In this document: one piece after another, positions 1 to 11,580 of the stretch
How positions within the stretch are numbered: the first letter of the stretch is position 1
How the letters are laid out: every line of letters begins with the position of its first letter
Assembly: GCF_038789205.1 (NCBI RefSeq)
Contig: NZ_CP128355.1
Span: 1,426,001-1,490,000 of the forward strand
Reading direction: 5' to 3'
From: Staphylococcus hsinchuensis
GTDB lineage: Bacteria; Bacillota; Bacilli; Staphylococcales; Staphylococcaceae
DNA: 64,000 nt
The notes under the pieces: generated by a model
Databases searched by the model: none
Told to the model about the DNA's origin: nothing
The model's input: only the letters and a program-made list of their open reading frames with translations
Made by a program: the position numbers and the translations under genes

Positions 1-921
1 AGTGTAATGCTTAAAGAAACCATTGATTACTTAAATATAAAAGAAGATGGTGTGTATGTGGACTGTACATTAGGTGGAGCAGGTCACGCCTTATATTTAC
101 TAGAACAGTTAAATGACAATGGCAAACTAATTGCAATCGATCAAGATACACAAGCAATTGAAAATGCGAAAGAAGTTTTGAAAGACCATTTAGATAAAGT
201 AACATTCATTCACAGCAATTTCCGAGAATTAGACAACATTTTGAAATCATTAAATATTGAAAAAGTGGATGGTATCTATTACGACCTTGGCGTATCGAGT
301 CCACAACTTGATGTGCCTGAAAGAGGTTTTAGTTATCATCAAGATGCAAAATTAGATATGCGCATGGATCAAACACAATCCCTATCAGCATATGAAGTAG
401 TAAATGAATGGCGATTTGAAGATTTAGTAAGAATATTCCACCGCTATGGTGAGGAGAAATTTTCTAAACAAATCGCTAGACGAATTGAGCAAAATAGAGA
501 AGTTAAAAGTATTGAAACAACGCTAGAGCTTGTAGATGTAATTAAAGAAGGGATACCTGCTAAAGCAAGACGTAAAGGCGGTCACCCGGCTAAAAGAATC
601 TTTCAAGCAATCAGAATTGCTGTTAATGACGAATTAGCGGCATTTGAAGAATCATTAGAGCAAGCGATTGAACATGTGAGCGTAGAAGGTAGAATATCGG
701 TCATCACTTTCCATTCTCTTGAAGACCGTTTGTGTAAACAAATGTTTCAAGAATATGAAAAGGGGCCTGAAACACCACGAGGTTTACCAGTAATTCCTGA
801 AACATATACGCCAAAGTTAAAAAGAGTAAATCGCAAACCAATTGTCGCAAGTGAGACAGATTTAGAAAATAATAATCGTGCCCGTAGTGCAAAATTACGA
901 GTAGCAGAAATATTAAAATAA
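1..921 (+). CDS. rsmH: 16S rRNA (cytosine-1402-N4)-methyltransferase RsmH, 5' end cut by window edge
   Basis: SAM-dependent enzyme that N4-methylates C1402 in the decoding centre of 16S rRNA; formerly MraW. The reading frame is open from base 1 and reads Ser-Val-Met before the first internal ATG at 7. From memory the S. aureus protein begins MFHHISVML, so the true start should lie about five codons upstream of the window and the ATG at 7 is not the start. The glycine-rich SAM motif [10 protein letters not shown] lies near bases 61-90, and the family-typical stretches [17 protein letters not shown] and [10 protein letters not shown] are intact. First gene of the division cluster; ftsL follows 12 bases after the stop. 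Confidence 0.97.
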   Translation, partial: SVMLKETIDYLNIKEDGVYVDCTLGGAGHALYLLEQLNDNGKLIAIDQDTQAIENAKEVLKDHLDKVTFIHSNFRELDNILKSLNIEKVDGIYYDLGVSSPQLDVPERGFSYHQDAKLDMRMDQTQSLSAYEVVNEWRFEDLVRIFHRYGEEKFSKQIARRIEQNREVKSIETTLELVDVIKEGIPAKARRKGGHPAKRIFQAIRIAVNDELAAFEESLEQAIEHVSVEGRISVITFHSLEDRLCKQMFQEYEKGPETPRGLPVIPETYTPKLKRVNRKPIVASETDLENNNRARSAKLRVAEILK

Positions 922-933
922 GGAGTGAAAAGA

Positions 934-1332
934 GTGGCCGTAGAAAAGATATATCAACCGTACGATAATACAGCACATCAAATTCCGGACTCGCAACCGA
1001 ATACCCAAAAAGAAAAGAAGAGCGTCAAACGCAAAGTCGTTGTACAGCTTACTAAATTTGAAAAGATGTTATACATATCACTTATAACTTTAATTGCTTT
1101 AATTAGTATTTATATGCTATCTTTAAAAATGGATGCGTATGATACTCGAGGCAAAATTGCAGATTTAGATTCAAAAATCGAAAAACAAGCAAGTGAGAAT
1201 AGCGCTATCGAATCTGAAATTAAAAAGAACTCATCATATGAACGCATTTACGACAAGGCTAAAGATCAAGGTATGAGCCTTAAGAACGATAATGTAAAGG
1301 TAGTGCGTAATAATGGCGAAGCGAAAAATTAA
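934..1332 (+). CDS. ftsL: cell division protein FtsL
   Basis: Small bitopic membrane protein of the divisome that partners with DivIB and DivIC to control septal wall synthesis. Translated from GTG at 934 it is 132 aa: a basic cytoplasmic N-terminus, one membrane segment (about residues 43-65), then a coiled-coil-like extracellular part. The frame is also open from GTG 925, but AGGAG at 921-925 sits 8 bases before GTG 934 and the resulting N-terminus MAVEKIYQPYD matches what I remember of the S. aureus protein. Its 3' end overlaps pbpA by 20 bases, implying translational coupling. Confidence 0.93.
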   Translation: MAVEKIYQPYDNTAHQIPDSQPNTQKEKKSVKRKVVVQLTKFEKMLYISLITLIALISIYMLSLKMDAYDTRGKIADLDSKIEKQASENSAIESEIKKNSSYERIYDKAKDQGMSLKNDNVKVVRNNGEAKN

Positions 1333-3751
1333 ATTTAAAAAACCAAAATTACCTATAAAACAAAATAAAATAGGGGCAGTCCTACTCATCCTTGGATTCG
1401 GACTGCTCTTTTTTACGTTGGTTTTAAGGTATTCTTATATCATGTTAACTGGACATGCAGCTGGTCAAGATTTAATCATGAAAGCAAACCAAAAGTATAT
1501 GGTGAAAGAACAACAACAAGCAGAACGCGGTAAAATTTACGATAGAAAAGGCAAAATATTAGCCGAAGACGTTGAAAGATATAAACTTGTTGCAATCATT
1601 GATAAAAAGGCGAGTGAAGGTAGCGATAAACCTAAACACGTTACTGATAAGAAGAAAACAGCTAAAAAGCTATCTACAGTAATCGACATGACGCCAGAAG
1701 AAATAGAAAAAAGATTGAATAATAAAAAAGCATTCCAAGTTGAATTTGGTCGAAAAGGACAAGATTTAACATATAAAGATAAACAAAAGATTGAAAAAAT
1801 GCATTTACCAGGTATAACGCTATATCCTGAAACTGAACGTTTCTATCCAAATGGTAAATTCGCTTCACATCTAATTGGTATTGCACAAAAAGACCCAGAT
1901 AGCGGTGAACTTAAAGGTGCTATGGGTGTTGAAAAAATATTTAATACGAACTTAGCAGGTAAAAAAGGTGCGTTATCTTATATTCACGACATCTGGGGTT
2001 ACATTGCTCCAAGTTCTAAAAAAGAAAAGACACCACAACGCGGAGATGACGTGCATTTAACAATAGATTCTAATATTCAGGTGTTCGTCGAAGAAGCATT
2101 AAATGATATGGTCGATCACTATCAACCTAAGGACTTATTTGCAGTAGTTATGGATGCTAAAACTGGAGAGATATTAGCTTATAGTCAACGACCAACATTT
2201 AACCCTGAAACAGGTGAAGATTTTGGTAAAAACTGGGCAAATGATTTATATCAAAATACCTATGAACCAGGCTCTACATTTAAATCATTTGGTTTAGCAG
2301 CTGCAATTCAAGAAGGTAAATTTAAACCTAATAAGAAATATAAAGCGAGACCTAGAAAAGTTATGGGAGATGAAATCTCTGACTGGAATAAAGTCGGTTG
2401 GGGCGATATCCCAATGACACTTGGTTTTACTTACTCATCAAATACATTAATGATGCACTTACAAGATCTCGTTGGTGCTGATAAGATGAAACATTGGTAT
2501 GAAAAATTTGGTTTCGGTAAATCAACAAACGGTATGTTTGATAGTGAAGCTGAAGGTGGCATTGCTTGGGATAATGAAGCTCAGCAAAAAACAACTTCAT
2601 TCGGTCAATCAACAACAGTTACGCCTGTACAAATGTTAAGAGCGCAATCTTCATTCTTAAATGACGGTAAAATGCTTAAACCTTGGTATGTTAACAGTGT
2701 TACTAATCCAGTAAGTAATAAGACATTTTATAAAGGTAAAAAACAGTTTGCAGGCAAGCCAATTACTAAGAATACTGCTAAAAAAGTTCGAACTGAATTA
2801 GATAAAGTAGTTAACAGTAAAGATAGTCACGCTAAAAACTATCGAGATGATAGTTACGATATGGAAGGTAAGACAGGTACTGCACAAGTAGCTGACTCTG
2901 ATAATGGCGGTTATGTTAAAGGTGAAAACCCATACTTCGTAAGCTTCATCGGTGATGCTCCGAAGAAGAATCCAAAAGTCATCGTTTATGCTGGTATGAG
3001 TTTAGCTCAGAAAAATGATAAAGAAGCTTATGAAATGGGTGTAAGTAAAGCATTTAAACCAATCATGAAAAATACACTTAACTACTTAAAAACAGATGAA
3101 AAATCAAAAGGTAAAGCTGACGTTAAATATAGTAAGGTGCCAAGTGTAGAAGGCCAAGGCGTAGATAAAGCAGAAAACACAATTAACGGCAAATCACTTG
3201 AGCCAGTTGTTATCGGTAACGGAGAAAAAGTTCAAGAACAGTCTGTTAAAGCGAATAAACAGATACTTCCAAATAGTAAGGTATTATTGCTAACTGATGG
3301 AGATTTAACAATGCCTGATATGTCAGGTTGGACTAAAGAAGAAGTAGTCGCATTTGAAAAAATGACGCATACGAAAGTTACAATGAAAGGTAGCGGATTT
3401 GTGTCAAAACAATCTGTAAATAAAGGTCAAAACATCGGTAAGAATGACAAAATTGAAGTTACACTTTCATCAAAACAAATAAGTGGTGAAACTAAACCAC
3501 AACCTAAAAAGTCATCGAAAGATAAAGCGAAAAAAGATGATAAAGATAAGTCAAAAGAAGATGAGAAAGATGATGCATCAGTGAATAAAGATTCAAACGA
3601 AGGCAACACAGCAGATGAAACCAATAATTCATCTTCTGAAGACCAACAATCTGAAGAAAAACCATCAAATGAAACAGATCAATCAAACGAAGAGAATACA
3701 TCTAATAGCAATTCAACCGAAACACAATCAACCGAGAATGGAAATAATTAA
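1313..3751 (+). CDS. pbpA: penicillin-binding protein 1, septal transpeptidase with PASTA domains
   Basis: Essential class B PBP that crosslinks septal peptidoglycan with FtsW. The 812-aa protein has a basic N-terminus, a membrane anchor (about residues 22-45), a dimerisation domain and a transpeptidase domain with all three motifs: STFK (nucleophile Ser321), SSN (375-377) and KTG (520-522). Two PASTA domains follow (about 605-718). Unlike the roughly 744-aa S. aureus protein as I remember it, it ends in about 90 residues rich in Lys, Asp, Glu, Ser and Asn, a disordered-looking extracellular tail. The start overlaps ftsL. Identity is certain; the function of the tail is unknown. Confidence 0.97.
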   Translation: MAKRKIKFKKPKLPIKQNKIGAVLLILGFGLLFFTLVLRYSYIMLTGHAAGQDLIMKANQKYMVKEQQQAERGKIYDRKGKILAEDVERYKLVAIIDKKASEGSDKPKHVTDKKKTAKKLSTVIDMTPEEIEKRLNNKKAFQVEFGRKGQDLTYKDKQKIEKMHLPGITLYPETERFYPNGKFASHLIGIAQKDPDSGELKGAMGVEKIFNTNLAGKKGALSYIHDIWGYIAPSSKKEKTPQRGDDVHLTIDSNIQVFVEEALNDMVDHYQPKDLFAVVMDAKTGEILAYSQRPTFNPETGEDFGKNWANDLYQNTYEPGSTFKSFGLAAAIQEGKFKPNKKYKARPRKVMGDEISDWNKVGWGDIPMTLGFTYSSNTLMMHLQDLVGADKMKHWYEKFGFGKSTNGMFDSEAEGGIAWDNEAQQKTTSFGQSTTVTPVQMLRAQSSFLNDGKMLKPWYVNSVTNPVSNKTFYKGKKQFAGKPITKNTAKKVRTELDKVVNSKDSHAKNYRDDSYDMEGKTGTAQVADSDNGGYVKGENPYFVSFIGDAPKKNPKVIVYAGMSLAQKNDKEAYEMGVSKAFKPIMKNTLNYLKTDEKSKGKADVKYSKVPSVEGQGVDKAENTINGKSLEPVVIGNGEKVQEQSVKANKQILPNSKVLLLTDGDLTMPDMSGWTKEEVVAFEKMTHTKVTMKGSGFVSKQSVNKGQNIGKNDKIEVTLSSKQISGETKPQPKKSSKDKAKKDDKDKSKEDEKDDASVNKDSNEGNTADETNNSSSEDQQSEEKPSNETDQSNEENTSNSNSTETQSTENGNN

Positions 3752-3962
3752 AGCAGAACTTTGAAAACGCAGCGCACACCTAGGAGTAATTTGAAAGAGG
3801 TCAGGGGTAACATTTAATGATTTGACGGGTTCATTTCGGGCCAGTCTTTTCATTAGAGTTACCATCCTTACTTCTTTTGATATACTTCGTCATTTACTAA
3901 AATTACAGTATACGACAAGTGCATTTCGACATAATCCAATTAAATATAAAAAGGAGCATAAT
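3752..3962 (+). other. structured pbpA-mraY intergenic region
   Basis: This 211-base gap is unusually long inside an otherwise tight cluster. It contains a two-part stem: GGTAAC (3806-3811) pairs with GTTACC (3858-3863), and TAATGA (3815-3820) pairs with TCATTA (3850-3855), separated by a small internal loop. No T-run follows, so it is not a classical terminator. The mraY frame is open upstream to 3822, but that segment lacks a convincing ribosome binding site and the family start is at 3963. I recognise no known RNA family here. Confidence 0.45.
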
Positions 3963-4928
3963 ATGATTTATTTACTCGCAATCATTGCATTTATCATTAC
4001 ATTTGTATTAGTCCCAGTACTTATACCTACTCTAAAAAGAATGAAATTTGGCCAAAGTATTAGAGAAGAAGGGCCTCAAAGTCACATGAAAAAGACCGGC
4101 ACACCAACCATGGGTGGCCTGACATTCTTGATAAGTATTATTATTACTACTTTACTCGCAATTATATTCACAGACAATTCTAATCCTATGATTTTATTAT
4201 TATTTGTGACAATTGGTTTTGGTTTAATCGGGTTCATTGATGATTACATTATTGTAGTTAAGAAAAATAACCAAGGTTTAACGAGTAAACAAAAATTCTT
4301 CGCACAAATTGGGATTGCAGTTATCTTTTTTATACTGAGCCAAGTATTTAACTTAACTGATTTTTCTACAGGTATTCATATTCCATTTATTGGTATTGAG
4401 GTACCACTTTCATTAGCTTACGTTATATTCATTGTTTTTTGGCAAGTTGGCTTTTCAAATGCAGTGAATTTAACAGATGGTTTAGATGGATTAGCAACTG
4501 GATTATCTATCATTGGATTTACAATGTTTGCGATTATGTCATATATCCAAGGTGCGTCATCTATTGGTATCTTCTGTGTTATTATGATTTTCGCATTAGT
4601 TGGTTTCCTTCCTTTCAATTTAAATCCAGCTAAAGTATTTATGGGAGATACAGGTAGTTTAGCGTTAGGTGGTATTTTTGCTACGATTTCAATCATGTTA
4701 AACCAAGAATTGTCACTTATATTTATTGGGTTGGTCTTTGTAGCAGAAACTTTATCAGTTATGCTACAGGTTACTTCATATAAATTAACGAAAAAACGTA
4801 TTTTCAAAATGGCTCCGTTGCATCATCATTTTGAACTTGTTGGTTGGAATGAGAAAAAGGTTGTAACAGTGTTTTGGACAGTGGGACTAATTTCAGGATT
4901 GCTAGGTTTATGGATTGGAGTGAATTAA
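3963..4928 (+). CDS. mraY: phospho-N-acetylmuramoyl-pentapeptide transferase MraY
   Basis: Integral membrane enzyme that transfers phospho-MurNAc-pentapeptide from UDP to undecaprenyl phosphate, making lipid I. From ATG 3963 it is 321 aa, the usual length, with about ten membrane segments. Visible active-site features are the DD pair (93-94), [10 protein letters not shown] (169-178) and the LHHHFE histidine cluster (286-291). AGGAG at 3952-3956 lies 6 bases before the ATG, which decides this start over the longer open frame from 3822. murD begins one base after the stop. Confidence 0.97.
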   Translation: MIYLLAIIAFIITFVLVPVLIPTLKRMKFGQSIREEGPQSHMKKTGTPTMGGLTFLISIIITTLLAIIFTDNSNPMILLLFVTIGFGLIGFIDDYIIVVKKNNQGLTSKQKFFAQIGIAVIFFILSQVFNLTDFSTGIHIPFIGIEVPLSLAYVIFIVFWQVGFSNAVNLTDGLDGLATGLSIIGFTMFAIMSYIQGASSIGIFCVIMIFALVGFLPFNLNPAKVFMGDTGSLALGGIFATISIMLNQELSLIFIGLVFVAETLSVMLQVTSYKLTKKRIFKMAPLHHHFELVGWNEKKVVTVFWTVGLISGLLGLWIGVN

Positions 4929-4929
4929 A

Positions 4930-6279
4930 TTGTTGAATTACACTGGATTAGAAGATAAAGATGTATTAATCGTCGGTTTAGCAAAGAGCGGGTATGAAGC
5001 TGCAAAGTTATTGAATAAACTCGGTGCAAAAGTGGTTGTCAATGATGGTAAAGATTTAAGTCATGATTCACATGCAAAGGATTTACAAAACATGGGTATT
5101 ACCGTAATAGGTGGAGAACATCCACTATCATTGCTAGACAAAGACCCAATTATTGTTAAAAATCCTGGTATTCCTTATACGGTACCTTTAATCAAGGCTG
5201 CTATGGACAAAGGGTTAAGAATTCTAACAGAAGTTGAATTAAGTTATCTTGTATCAGAAGCGCCAATTATAGGTGTAACAGGTACAAACGGTAAAACAAC
5301 AGTCACTTCATTAATCGGTGACATGTTTCAAAATAGTAGAGTAACAGGTCGTTTATCCGGAAATATCGGGTTTGTGGCATCAAAAGTTGCTCAAGAGGTA
5401 ACAGAAAACGATTACTTAGTAACTGAACTTTCTTCGTTCCAGTTGTTAGGAATTGAACAGTATAAACCACATATAGCAATCATTACGAATATTTATTCCG
5501 CACATTTAGATTATCACGAATCATTGGAAAATTATCAAAATGCTAAAAAGCGTATCTATGAGAATCAAACAGAAAATGATTATTTAATTTGTAATTATCA
5601 TCAACGTCATTTAATTGAATCCGAATCACTGCATTCAAAAGTATTATACTTCTCAACTCAACAAGAAGTTGATGGTATTTATGTAAAAGATGGCTATATT
5701 GAATTTAAAGGATTTAGAATCATTCATACGGATGATCTCGTATTGCCAGGTGAACATAATTTAGAAAATATTTTAGCTGCAGTATTGGCAGCATTACTTG
5801 CTGGCGTTTCAGTCAGAGCGATTATTGAGAGTTTAACAACATTCTCTGGTATTGAACATCGATTACAATATGTAGGTACAAATAAAACAAATAAATACTA
5901 CAATGACTCTAAAGCTACAAATACATTAGCAACTCAGTTCGCTTTAAATGCGTTTGATAAACCTATTATTTGGTTATGTGGGGGATTAGATCGCGGTAAT
6001 GACTTCGATGAACTTATTCCTTACATGGAAAATGTTAGAGTGATGGTCGCTTTCGGCGAGACCCAAGATAAATTTGTTAAACTGGGTGAAAGCCAAGGTA
6101 AATATGTAATTAAAGCCATCGATGTTGAAGACGCTGTAGACAAAATTCAAGAAATTATTGAAACAAATGATGTTGTATTACTTTCACCAGCATGTGCAAG
6201 TTGGGATCAATACTCTACGTTTGAAGAGCGTGGAAATAAATTTATAAATCGTTTCAAAGCGCATTTACCGTCTTTCTAA
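4930..6279 (+). CDS. murD: UDP-N-acetylmuramoyl-L-alanine--D-glutamate ligase
   Basis: Cytoplasmic Mur ligase adding D-Glu to UDP-MurNAc-L-Ala using ATP. The 449-aa protein has the N-terminal UDP-binding fold, the ATP loop GTNGKTT (118-124), the central ligase motifs around [11 protein letters not shown], and the C-terminal domain with [10 protein letters not shown] and [12 protein letters not shown]. It uses a TTG start at 4930; the GGAG just upstream (4918-4921) overlaps the end of mraY. The N-terminus MLNYTGLE matches the S. aureus protein as I remember it, including the TTG start. Confidence 0.97.
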   Translation: MLNYTGLEDKDVLIVGLAKSGYEAAKLLNKLGAKVVVNDGKDLSHDSHAKDLQNMGITVIGGEHPLSLLDKDPIIVKNPGIPYTVPLIKAAMDKGLRILTEVELSYLVSEAPIIGVTGTNGKTTVTSLIGDMFQNSRVTGRLSGNIGFVASKVAQEVTENDYLVTELSSFQLLGIEQYKPHIAIITNIYSAHLDYHESLENYQNAKKRIYENQTENDYLICNYHQRHLIESESLHSKVLYFSTQQEVDGIYVKDGYIEFKGFRIIHTDDLVLPGEHNLENILAAVLAALLAGVSVRAIIESLTTFSGIEHRLQYVGTNKTNKYYNDSKATNTLATQFALNAFDKPIIWLCGGLDRGNDFDELIPYMENVRVMVAFGETQDKFVKLGESQGKYVIKAIDVEDAVDKIQEIIETNDVVLLSPACASWDQYSTFEERGNKFINRFKAHLPSF

Positions 6280-6294
6280 AGGATGTGAAATATA

Positions 6295-7188
6295 TTGTCT
6301 GACAAAGTTAGTAAGTTTGATTCCGAATACTTAAAAGAAAAACGCGAGAAACGTCGAAAGAGGCAAAAACAAATTCAATACTCTATATTTGGCGTGTTAC
6401 TTTTAATTATTTTGTTAATTTTAATTTATATGTTTACACCATTAAGTAAGATTAACAATATTGAAATTAAAGGTAATCACAATGTTTCAAATAGTGATAT
6501 TAAAAAAGCGCTTAAAGTGAATGACAATTCGCGAATGTATACGTACAGTACTTCAAGTGCTGAGCAAAGACTTAAAAAAGAAACATTAATGAAAAAAGCT
6601 AAAGTCACAAAGCATTTGCCCAACAAATTGACAGTTGAAGTTACCGAAGACCAAGTCGTTGGATTAATTAACAAAAAAGATAAATATGTTCCAATTACTG
6701 AAGATGGAACTGAGCTAGAAAATTACAAATCCGATGTTTCTGATGATGGTCCGATTTTAGATGGGTTTGATAATGAGCAAAAAAACCTTATTATTAAACA
6801 ATTAGCAAAAATCCCAGTTAATATTAGATCATCAATTTCTGAAGTAAGTTACGATAAAGATTCAGAATCAACTAACCAAATTAAAATATATACAACAGAT
6901 GGACTTCAAATTGTCGGAGATATGAATACTTTCGGAAACAAGATGAAATATTATCCTCAAATGTCACAATCATTAGAGCGTGATGAAACGGGAGAGCTTA
7001 AAAATTCAGGCTACATAGATTTATCGGTTGGCGCTTCATTTATTCCATATAGTAACGCTGGAGAAAATGATTCAAGATCAGCCACAGATCAAAATGTAGA
7101 AAAAGGATCTCAACAACAAGATAAAGCTAAAAATCAATTACAAGATGCATTAAATAATATTAAAAAGAAAACGGACAAAAATAATTAA
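6295..7188 (+). CDS. divIB: cell division protein DivIB/FtsQ, short N-terminus
   Basis: Bitopic divisome protein of the DivIB-DivIC-FtsL complex. From TTG 6295, with AAGGATGTG upstream, it is 297 aa: about 28 strongly basic cytoplasmic residues, one membrane segment (29-47), a POTRA domain (about 50-120), the beta domain with DLSVGASFIPY, and a Gln/Lys-rich tail. The S. aureus protein as I remember it is about 439 aa because of a long acidic and Asn-rich cytoplasmic extension. Here that extension is absent: murD ends only 15 bases upstream, so it cannot be hidden by a wrong start. Confidence 0.95.
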   Translation: MSDKVSKFDSEYLKEKREKRRKRQKQIQYSIFGVLLLIILLILIYMFTPLSKINNIEIKGNHNVSNSDIKKALKVNDNSRMYTYSTSSAEQRLKKETLMKKAKVTKHLPNKLTVEVTEDQVVGLINKKDKYVPITEDGTELENYKSDVSDDGPILDGFDNEQKNLIIKQLAKIPVNIRSSISEVSYDKDSESTNQIKIYTTDGLQIVGDMNTFGNKMKYYPQMSQSLERDETGELKNSGYIDLSVGASFIPYSNAGENDSRSATDQNVEKGSQQQDKAKNQLQDALNNIKKKTDKNN

Positions 7189-7215
7189 AATTTAGACAAA
7201 TGTATGTGTTTATAG

Positions 7216-7244
7216 TTCACAAGCATTGCAACCTATTGTAAACT
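7216..7244 (+). promoter_or_regulatory. possible promoter upstream of ftsA
   Basis: TTCACA (7216-7221) and TAAACT (7239-7244) are separated by 17 bases in the 103-base gap between divIB and ftsA. A short inverted repeat, TATAGTT and AACTATA (7211-7217 and 7241-7247), overlaps both boxes. The -10 box is a poor match to consensus, so this is a candidate only. Confidence 0.35.
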
Positions 7245-7267
7245 ATAGGTAGTGTGAATTTTAATAA

Positions 7268-8713
<1,446 letters not shown>

Positions 8714-8742
8714 TTGGCCATTAAAACTAGGAGGAAATACAA

Positions 8743-9918
8743 ATGTTAGAATTTGAACAAGGATTTAATCATTTAGCGACGTTAAAAGTCATCGGTGTAG
8801 GGGGCGGCGGTAACAACGCTGTAAACCGAATGATTGATCATGGTATGAATAACGTAGAATTTATTTCAATCAATACTGACGGACAAGCTTTAAACTTATC
8901 TAAAGCTGAGTCTAAGATTCAAATTGGTGAAAAATTAACACGTGGATTAGGTGCTGGTGCCAACCCTGAAATTGGTAAAAAAGCAGCTGAAGAATCACGT
9001 GAACAAATCGAGGACGCAATTCAAGGTGCAGACATGGTATTCGTAACTGCTGGTATGGGCGGCGGTACAGGTACTGGTGCAGCGCCAGTAGTTGCTAAGA
9101 TTGCTAAAGAAATGGGCGCATTAACAGTTGGTGTTGTAACACGTCCATTCGGATTTGAAGGTCGTAAACGTCAAACGCAAGCAGCTGCAGGTGTTGAATC
9201 AATGAAAGCTGCAGTAGATACATTAATCGTTATCCCTAACGATCGTTTATTAGACATCGTTGACAAATCTACACCTATGATGGAAGCATTTAAAGAAGCA
9301 GACAACGTGTTACGTCAAGGTGTACAAGGTATTTCAGATTTAATCGCCGTATCAGGTGAGGTTAACCTTGACTTTGCAGACGTTAAGACAATCATGTCTA
9401 ACCAAGGTTCAGCATTAATGGGTATCGGTGTATCATCTGGTGAAAATCGTGCGGTTGAAGCTGCTAAAAAAGCAATTTCTTCTCCATTATTAGAAACATC
9501 AATTGTTGGTGCTCAAGGTGTGCTTATGAATATTACTGGTGGAGAATCATTATCACTATTTGAAGCTCAAGAAGCAGCAGATATTGTACAAGATGCAGCT
9601 GATGAAGATGTAAATATGATTTTTGGTACAGTAATCAATCCAGAATTACAAGATGAAATTGTTGTAACTGTTATTGCAACAGGTTTTGAAGATAAACCTT
9701 CAGCTCAAGGACGTAAAGCTTCAAACACTGGCTTTGGTGGTAGCGTTGCTGGAACCACTTCAGCTAAAGAAGAATCATCATTCGCTTCTAAATCATCATC
9801 TGATTCACTTTCACAACCAAGTAAAAGTGAAGGAAGAAGCCATAGCACGAATGATGACGATATTCCTAGTTTCATCAGAAATAGAGAAGAGAGACGTTCA
9901 AGAAGAACTAGAAGATAA
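8743..9918 (+). CDS. ftsZ: cell division protein FtsZ
   Basis: Tubulin-like GTPase that polymerises into the Z-ring at midcell. The 391-aa protein has the tubulin signature GGGTGTG (106-112), the T7-type loop with NLDFADV, and a variable Ser-rich linker (about 320-370). It ends in the conserved C-terminal peptide [11 protein letters not shown] followed by a basic tail, the docking site for FtsA and SepF. AGGAGG at 8731-8736 gives a strong ribosome binding site. A terminator at 9966-10003 closes the division cluster. Confidence 0.99.
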   Translation: MLEFEQGFNHLATLKVIGVGGGGNNAVNRMIDHGMNNVEFISINTDGQALNLSKAESKIQIGEKLTRGLGAGANPEIGKKAAEESREQIEDAIQGADMVFVTAGMGGGTGTGAAPVVAKIAKEMGALTVGVVTRPFGFEGRKRQTQAAAGVESMKAAVDTLIVIPNDRLLDIVDKSTPMMEAFKEADNVLRQGVQGISDLIAVSGEVNLDFADVKTIMSNQGSALMGIGVSSGENRAVEAAKKAISSPLLETSIVGAQGVLMNITGGESLSLFEAQEAADIVQDAADEDVNMIFGTVINPELQDEIVVTVIATGFEDKPSAQGRKASNTGFGGSVAGTTSAKEESSFASKSSSDSLSQPSKSEGRSHSTNDDDIPSFIRNREERRSRRTRR

Positions 9919-9965
9919 TAACTTTATAGTTGAATGTTCATAACTTATAAGTGTGAAACATATTG

Positions 9966-10003
9966 AAAAAGTCATCAGGTCAAATGATCTGATGACTTTT
10001 TTT
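9966..10003 (+). terminator. rho-independent terminator after ftsZ
   Basis: AAAGTCATCAG (9968-9978) and CTGATGACTTT (9989-9999) form an 11-bp perfect stem with a 10-base loop, flanked by A-run and T-run. It ends transcription of the division cluster before pgeF. Confidence 0.9.
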
Positions 10004-10098
10004 AAAATCAAATACTTTTAACTTTATTGATAATCTTCCGTGATATACTACTGAGTGAGAAATAAATAAGATGGTAAATTTAAATGGAGGTGCCTTTA

Positions 10099-10887
10099 AT
10101 GCAAGACAAATTTAAAAAACATCCACATATTTTAAAATATGAAGACGAGTCACTTAACAATGTCCTAATAGGAATGACTACAAGAGAAGACGGTTTGAGT
10201 GATTATCCTAAAAACGCATTTAATATGGCGAGATACATAGATGATGACAGTCAAAATATCACGACACATCAAGAACAACTTGCTTCAGTCATTAATTACT
10301 CAAGAGACCAATGGGTTTTTCCGATTCAAACACACGAAAATAATGTGGTAGAGGTGACACAAGCTGATCGAGGATCAAATATTGATGCATTAACACAAAC
10401 ATTACATAGTATCGATGGCATATATTCTTATGATTCAAATTTATTATTAACTATGTGTTATGCAGATTGTGTACCCATTTATTTTTACAGTGAAATGCAC
10501 CATTACATTGGATTGGCACATGCGGGTTGGAGAGGTACAGTAGGACAAATTGTTTGCGAAATGTTAAAGCAAATTAACTTTAATTACGATGATTTACAGG
10601 TTGTAATTGGACCTGCAACATCTATGTCTTATGAAATAAATGACGATATTAAAAGTAAATTCGAAACTTTACCAATCGACCACACACAATATATTGAAAC
10701 AGTTGCTGAAGATAGACATCGCATTGATTTAAAGAAAGCGAACGCTCTATTGCTTGAGCAACAAGGTGTGCCACATGATAATATTTATATTACTGAATAT
10801 GCCACTTCCGAAGATTTATCACTATTTTTCTCATATAGAGTAGAGAAAGGGAATACTGGAAGAATGTTAGCTTTTATAGGACAATGA
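10099..10887 (+). CDS. pgeF: purine nucleoside phosphorylase PgeF/LACC1 family (YlmD)
   Basis: Member of the YfiH/LACC1 family: zinc-dependent purine nucleoside phosphorylase/adenosine deaminase activity has been shown for relatives, and the E. coli member also edits peptidoglycan precursors. From ATG 10099 it is 262 aa. The metal and active-site segments [11 protein letters not shown] and LAHAGWRGT are intact, as is the C-terminal [17 protein letters not shown]. The frame opens at ATG 10084, but GGAGGTG (10085-10091) inside that stretch is the ribosome binding site for 10099. The extended -10 sequence TGATATACT (10041-10049) may be its promoter. First gene of the ylm group. Confidence 0.93.
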   Translation: MQDKFKKHPHILKYEDESLNNVLIGMTTREDGLSDYPKNAFNMARYIDDDSQNITTHQEQLASVINYSRDQWVFPIQTHENNVVEVTQADRGSNIDALTQTLHSIDGIYSYDSNLLLTMCYADCVPIYFYSEMHHYIGLAHAGWRGTVGQIVCEMLKQINFNYDDLQVVIGPATSMSYEINDDIKSKFETLPIDHTQYIETVAEDRHRIDLKKANALLLEQQGVPHDNIYITEYATSEDLSLFFSYRVEKGNTGRMLAFIGQ

Positions 10888-10905
10888 AAATGAGGTGTTA
10901 CGAAC

Positions 10906-11580
10906 ATGAACGTCAAACAAAATTTAGAACAAATCAATCAGCAAATAACTGAACATTGTAAAAAAGGCGAGGTTTCTACATTGCCTAACGTGATTGCTGT
11001 GACAAAGTATGTTACAATAGACCGAGCTAATGATGCATATGAAGCAGGAATTAGACATTTTGGTGAGAATCGTTTGGAAGGTTTTCAACAAAAGCATGAC
11101 GCATTACCTGATGACGTGGTTATGCACTTTATCGGGACAATGCAAACAAGAAAGGTGAAAGAAGTCATCAATGATGTTGACTACTTTCATGCTTTAGATA
11201 GACTCAAGCTCGCGCGTGAAATTAATAAAAGAGCGCAACACGAAATAAAATGTTTTGTGCAAGTGAATGTCTCAGGTGAGTCATCTAAACAAGGTATCAC
11301 ACTTGAAGAAGTCGACAATTTTATTGATGAACTTGAACAATTTGAAAAAATTAAAGTGGTTGGACTGATGACGATGGCACCATTTACAGATGATGAGTCA
11401 TATATTAAAGATTTATTTCAATCATTAAGAATAAAAAGAGATGAAATTAAGAAACGAAATTTAAAACACGCACCATGTACAGAGCTTTCAATGGGTATGA
11501 GTAATGATTATCATATCGCATCCGAAGCAGGTGCTACATTTGTAAGAATTGGTACAAAACTTGTAGGAAAAGAGGAGTGA
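10906..11580 (+). CDS. ylmE: YggS/PLPBP family pyridoxal phosphate homeostasis protein (YlmE)
   Basis: Single-domain alanine-racemase-fold PLP carrier that buffers the vitamin B6 pool; no catalytic reaction is assigned. 224 aa, typical length. The PLP Lys is in VIAVTKYV (Lys34), and the family stretches [21 protein letters not shown] (family: HFIGxLQxNK), [11 protein letters not shown] and [12 protein letters not shown] are present. GAGGTG (10891-10896) precedes the ATG. The stop overlaps the most upstream sepF start, consistent with one transcript. Confidence 0.95.
   Translation: MNVKQNLEQINQQITEHCKKGEVSTLPNVIAVTKYVTIDRANDAYEAGIRHFGENRLEGFQQKHDALPDDVVMHFIGTMQTRKVKEVINDVDYFHALDRLKLAREINKRAQHEIKCFVQVNVSGESSKQGITLEEVDNFIDELEQFEKIKVVGLMTMAPFTDDESYIKDLFQSLRIKRDEIKKRNLKHAPCTELSMGMSNDYHIASEAGATFVRIGTKLVGKEE

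Noticed and set aside
3822..3962. 47-residue N-terminal extension of MraY
   Set aside because: The canonical 321-aa protein starts at 3963 with AGGAG six bases upstream; the extension has no such signal and contains the structured intergenic element.
4418..4807. 129-codon open frame on the minus strand inside mraY
   Set aside because: It lies fully antisense to a strongly conserved gene, has no ribosome binding site, and encodes a composition typical of shadow frames.
9674..9943. 89-codon second plus-strand frame over the end of ftsZ
   Set aside because: It overlaps the Ser-rich linker and C-terminal peptide of FtsZ in another frame; the sequence is low complexity and there is no ribosome binding site.
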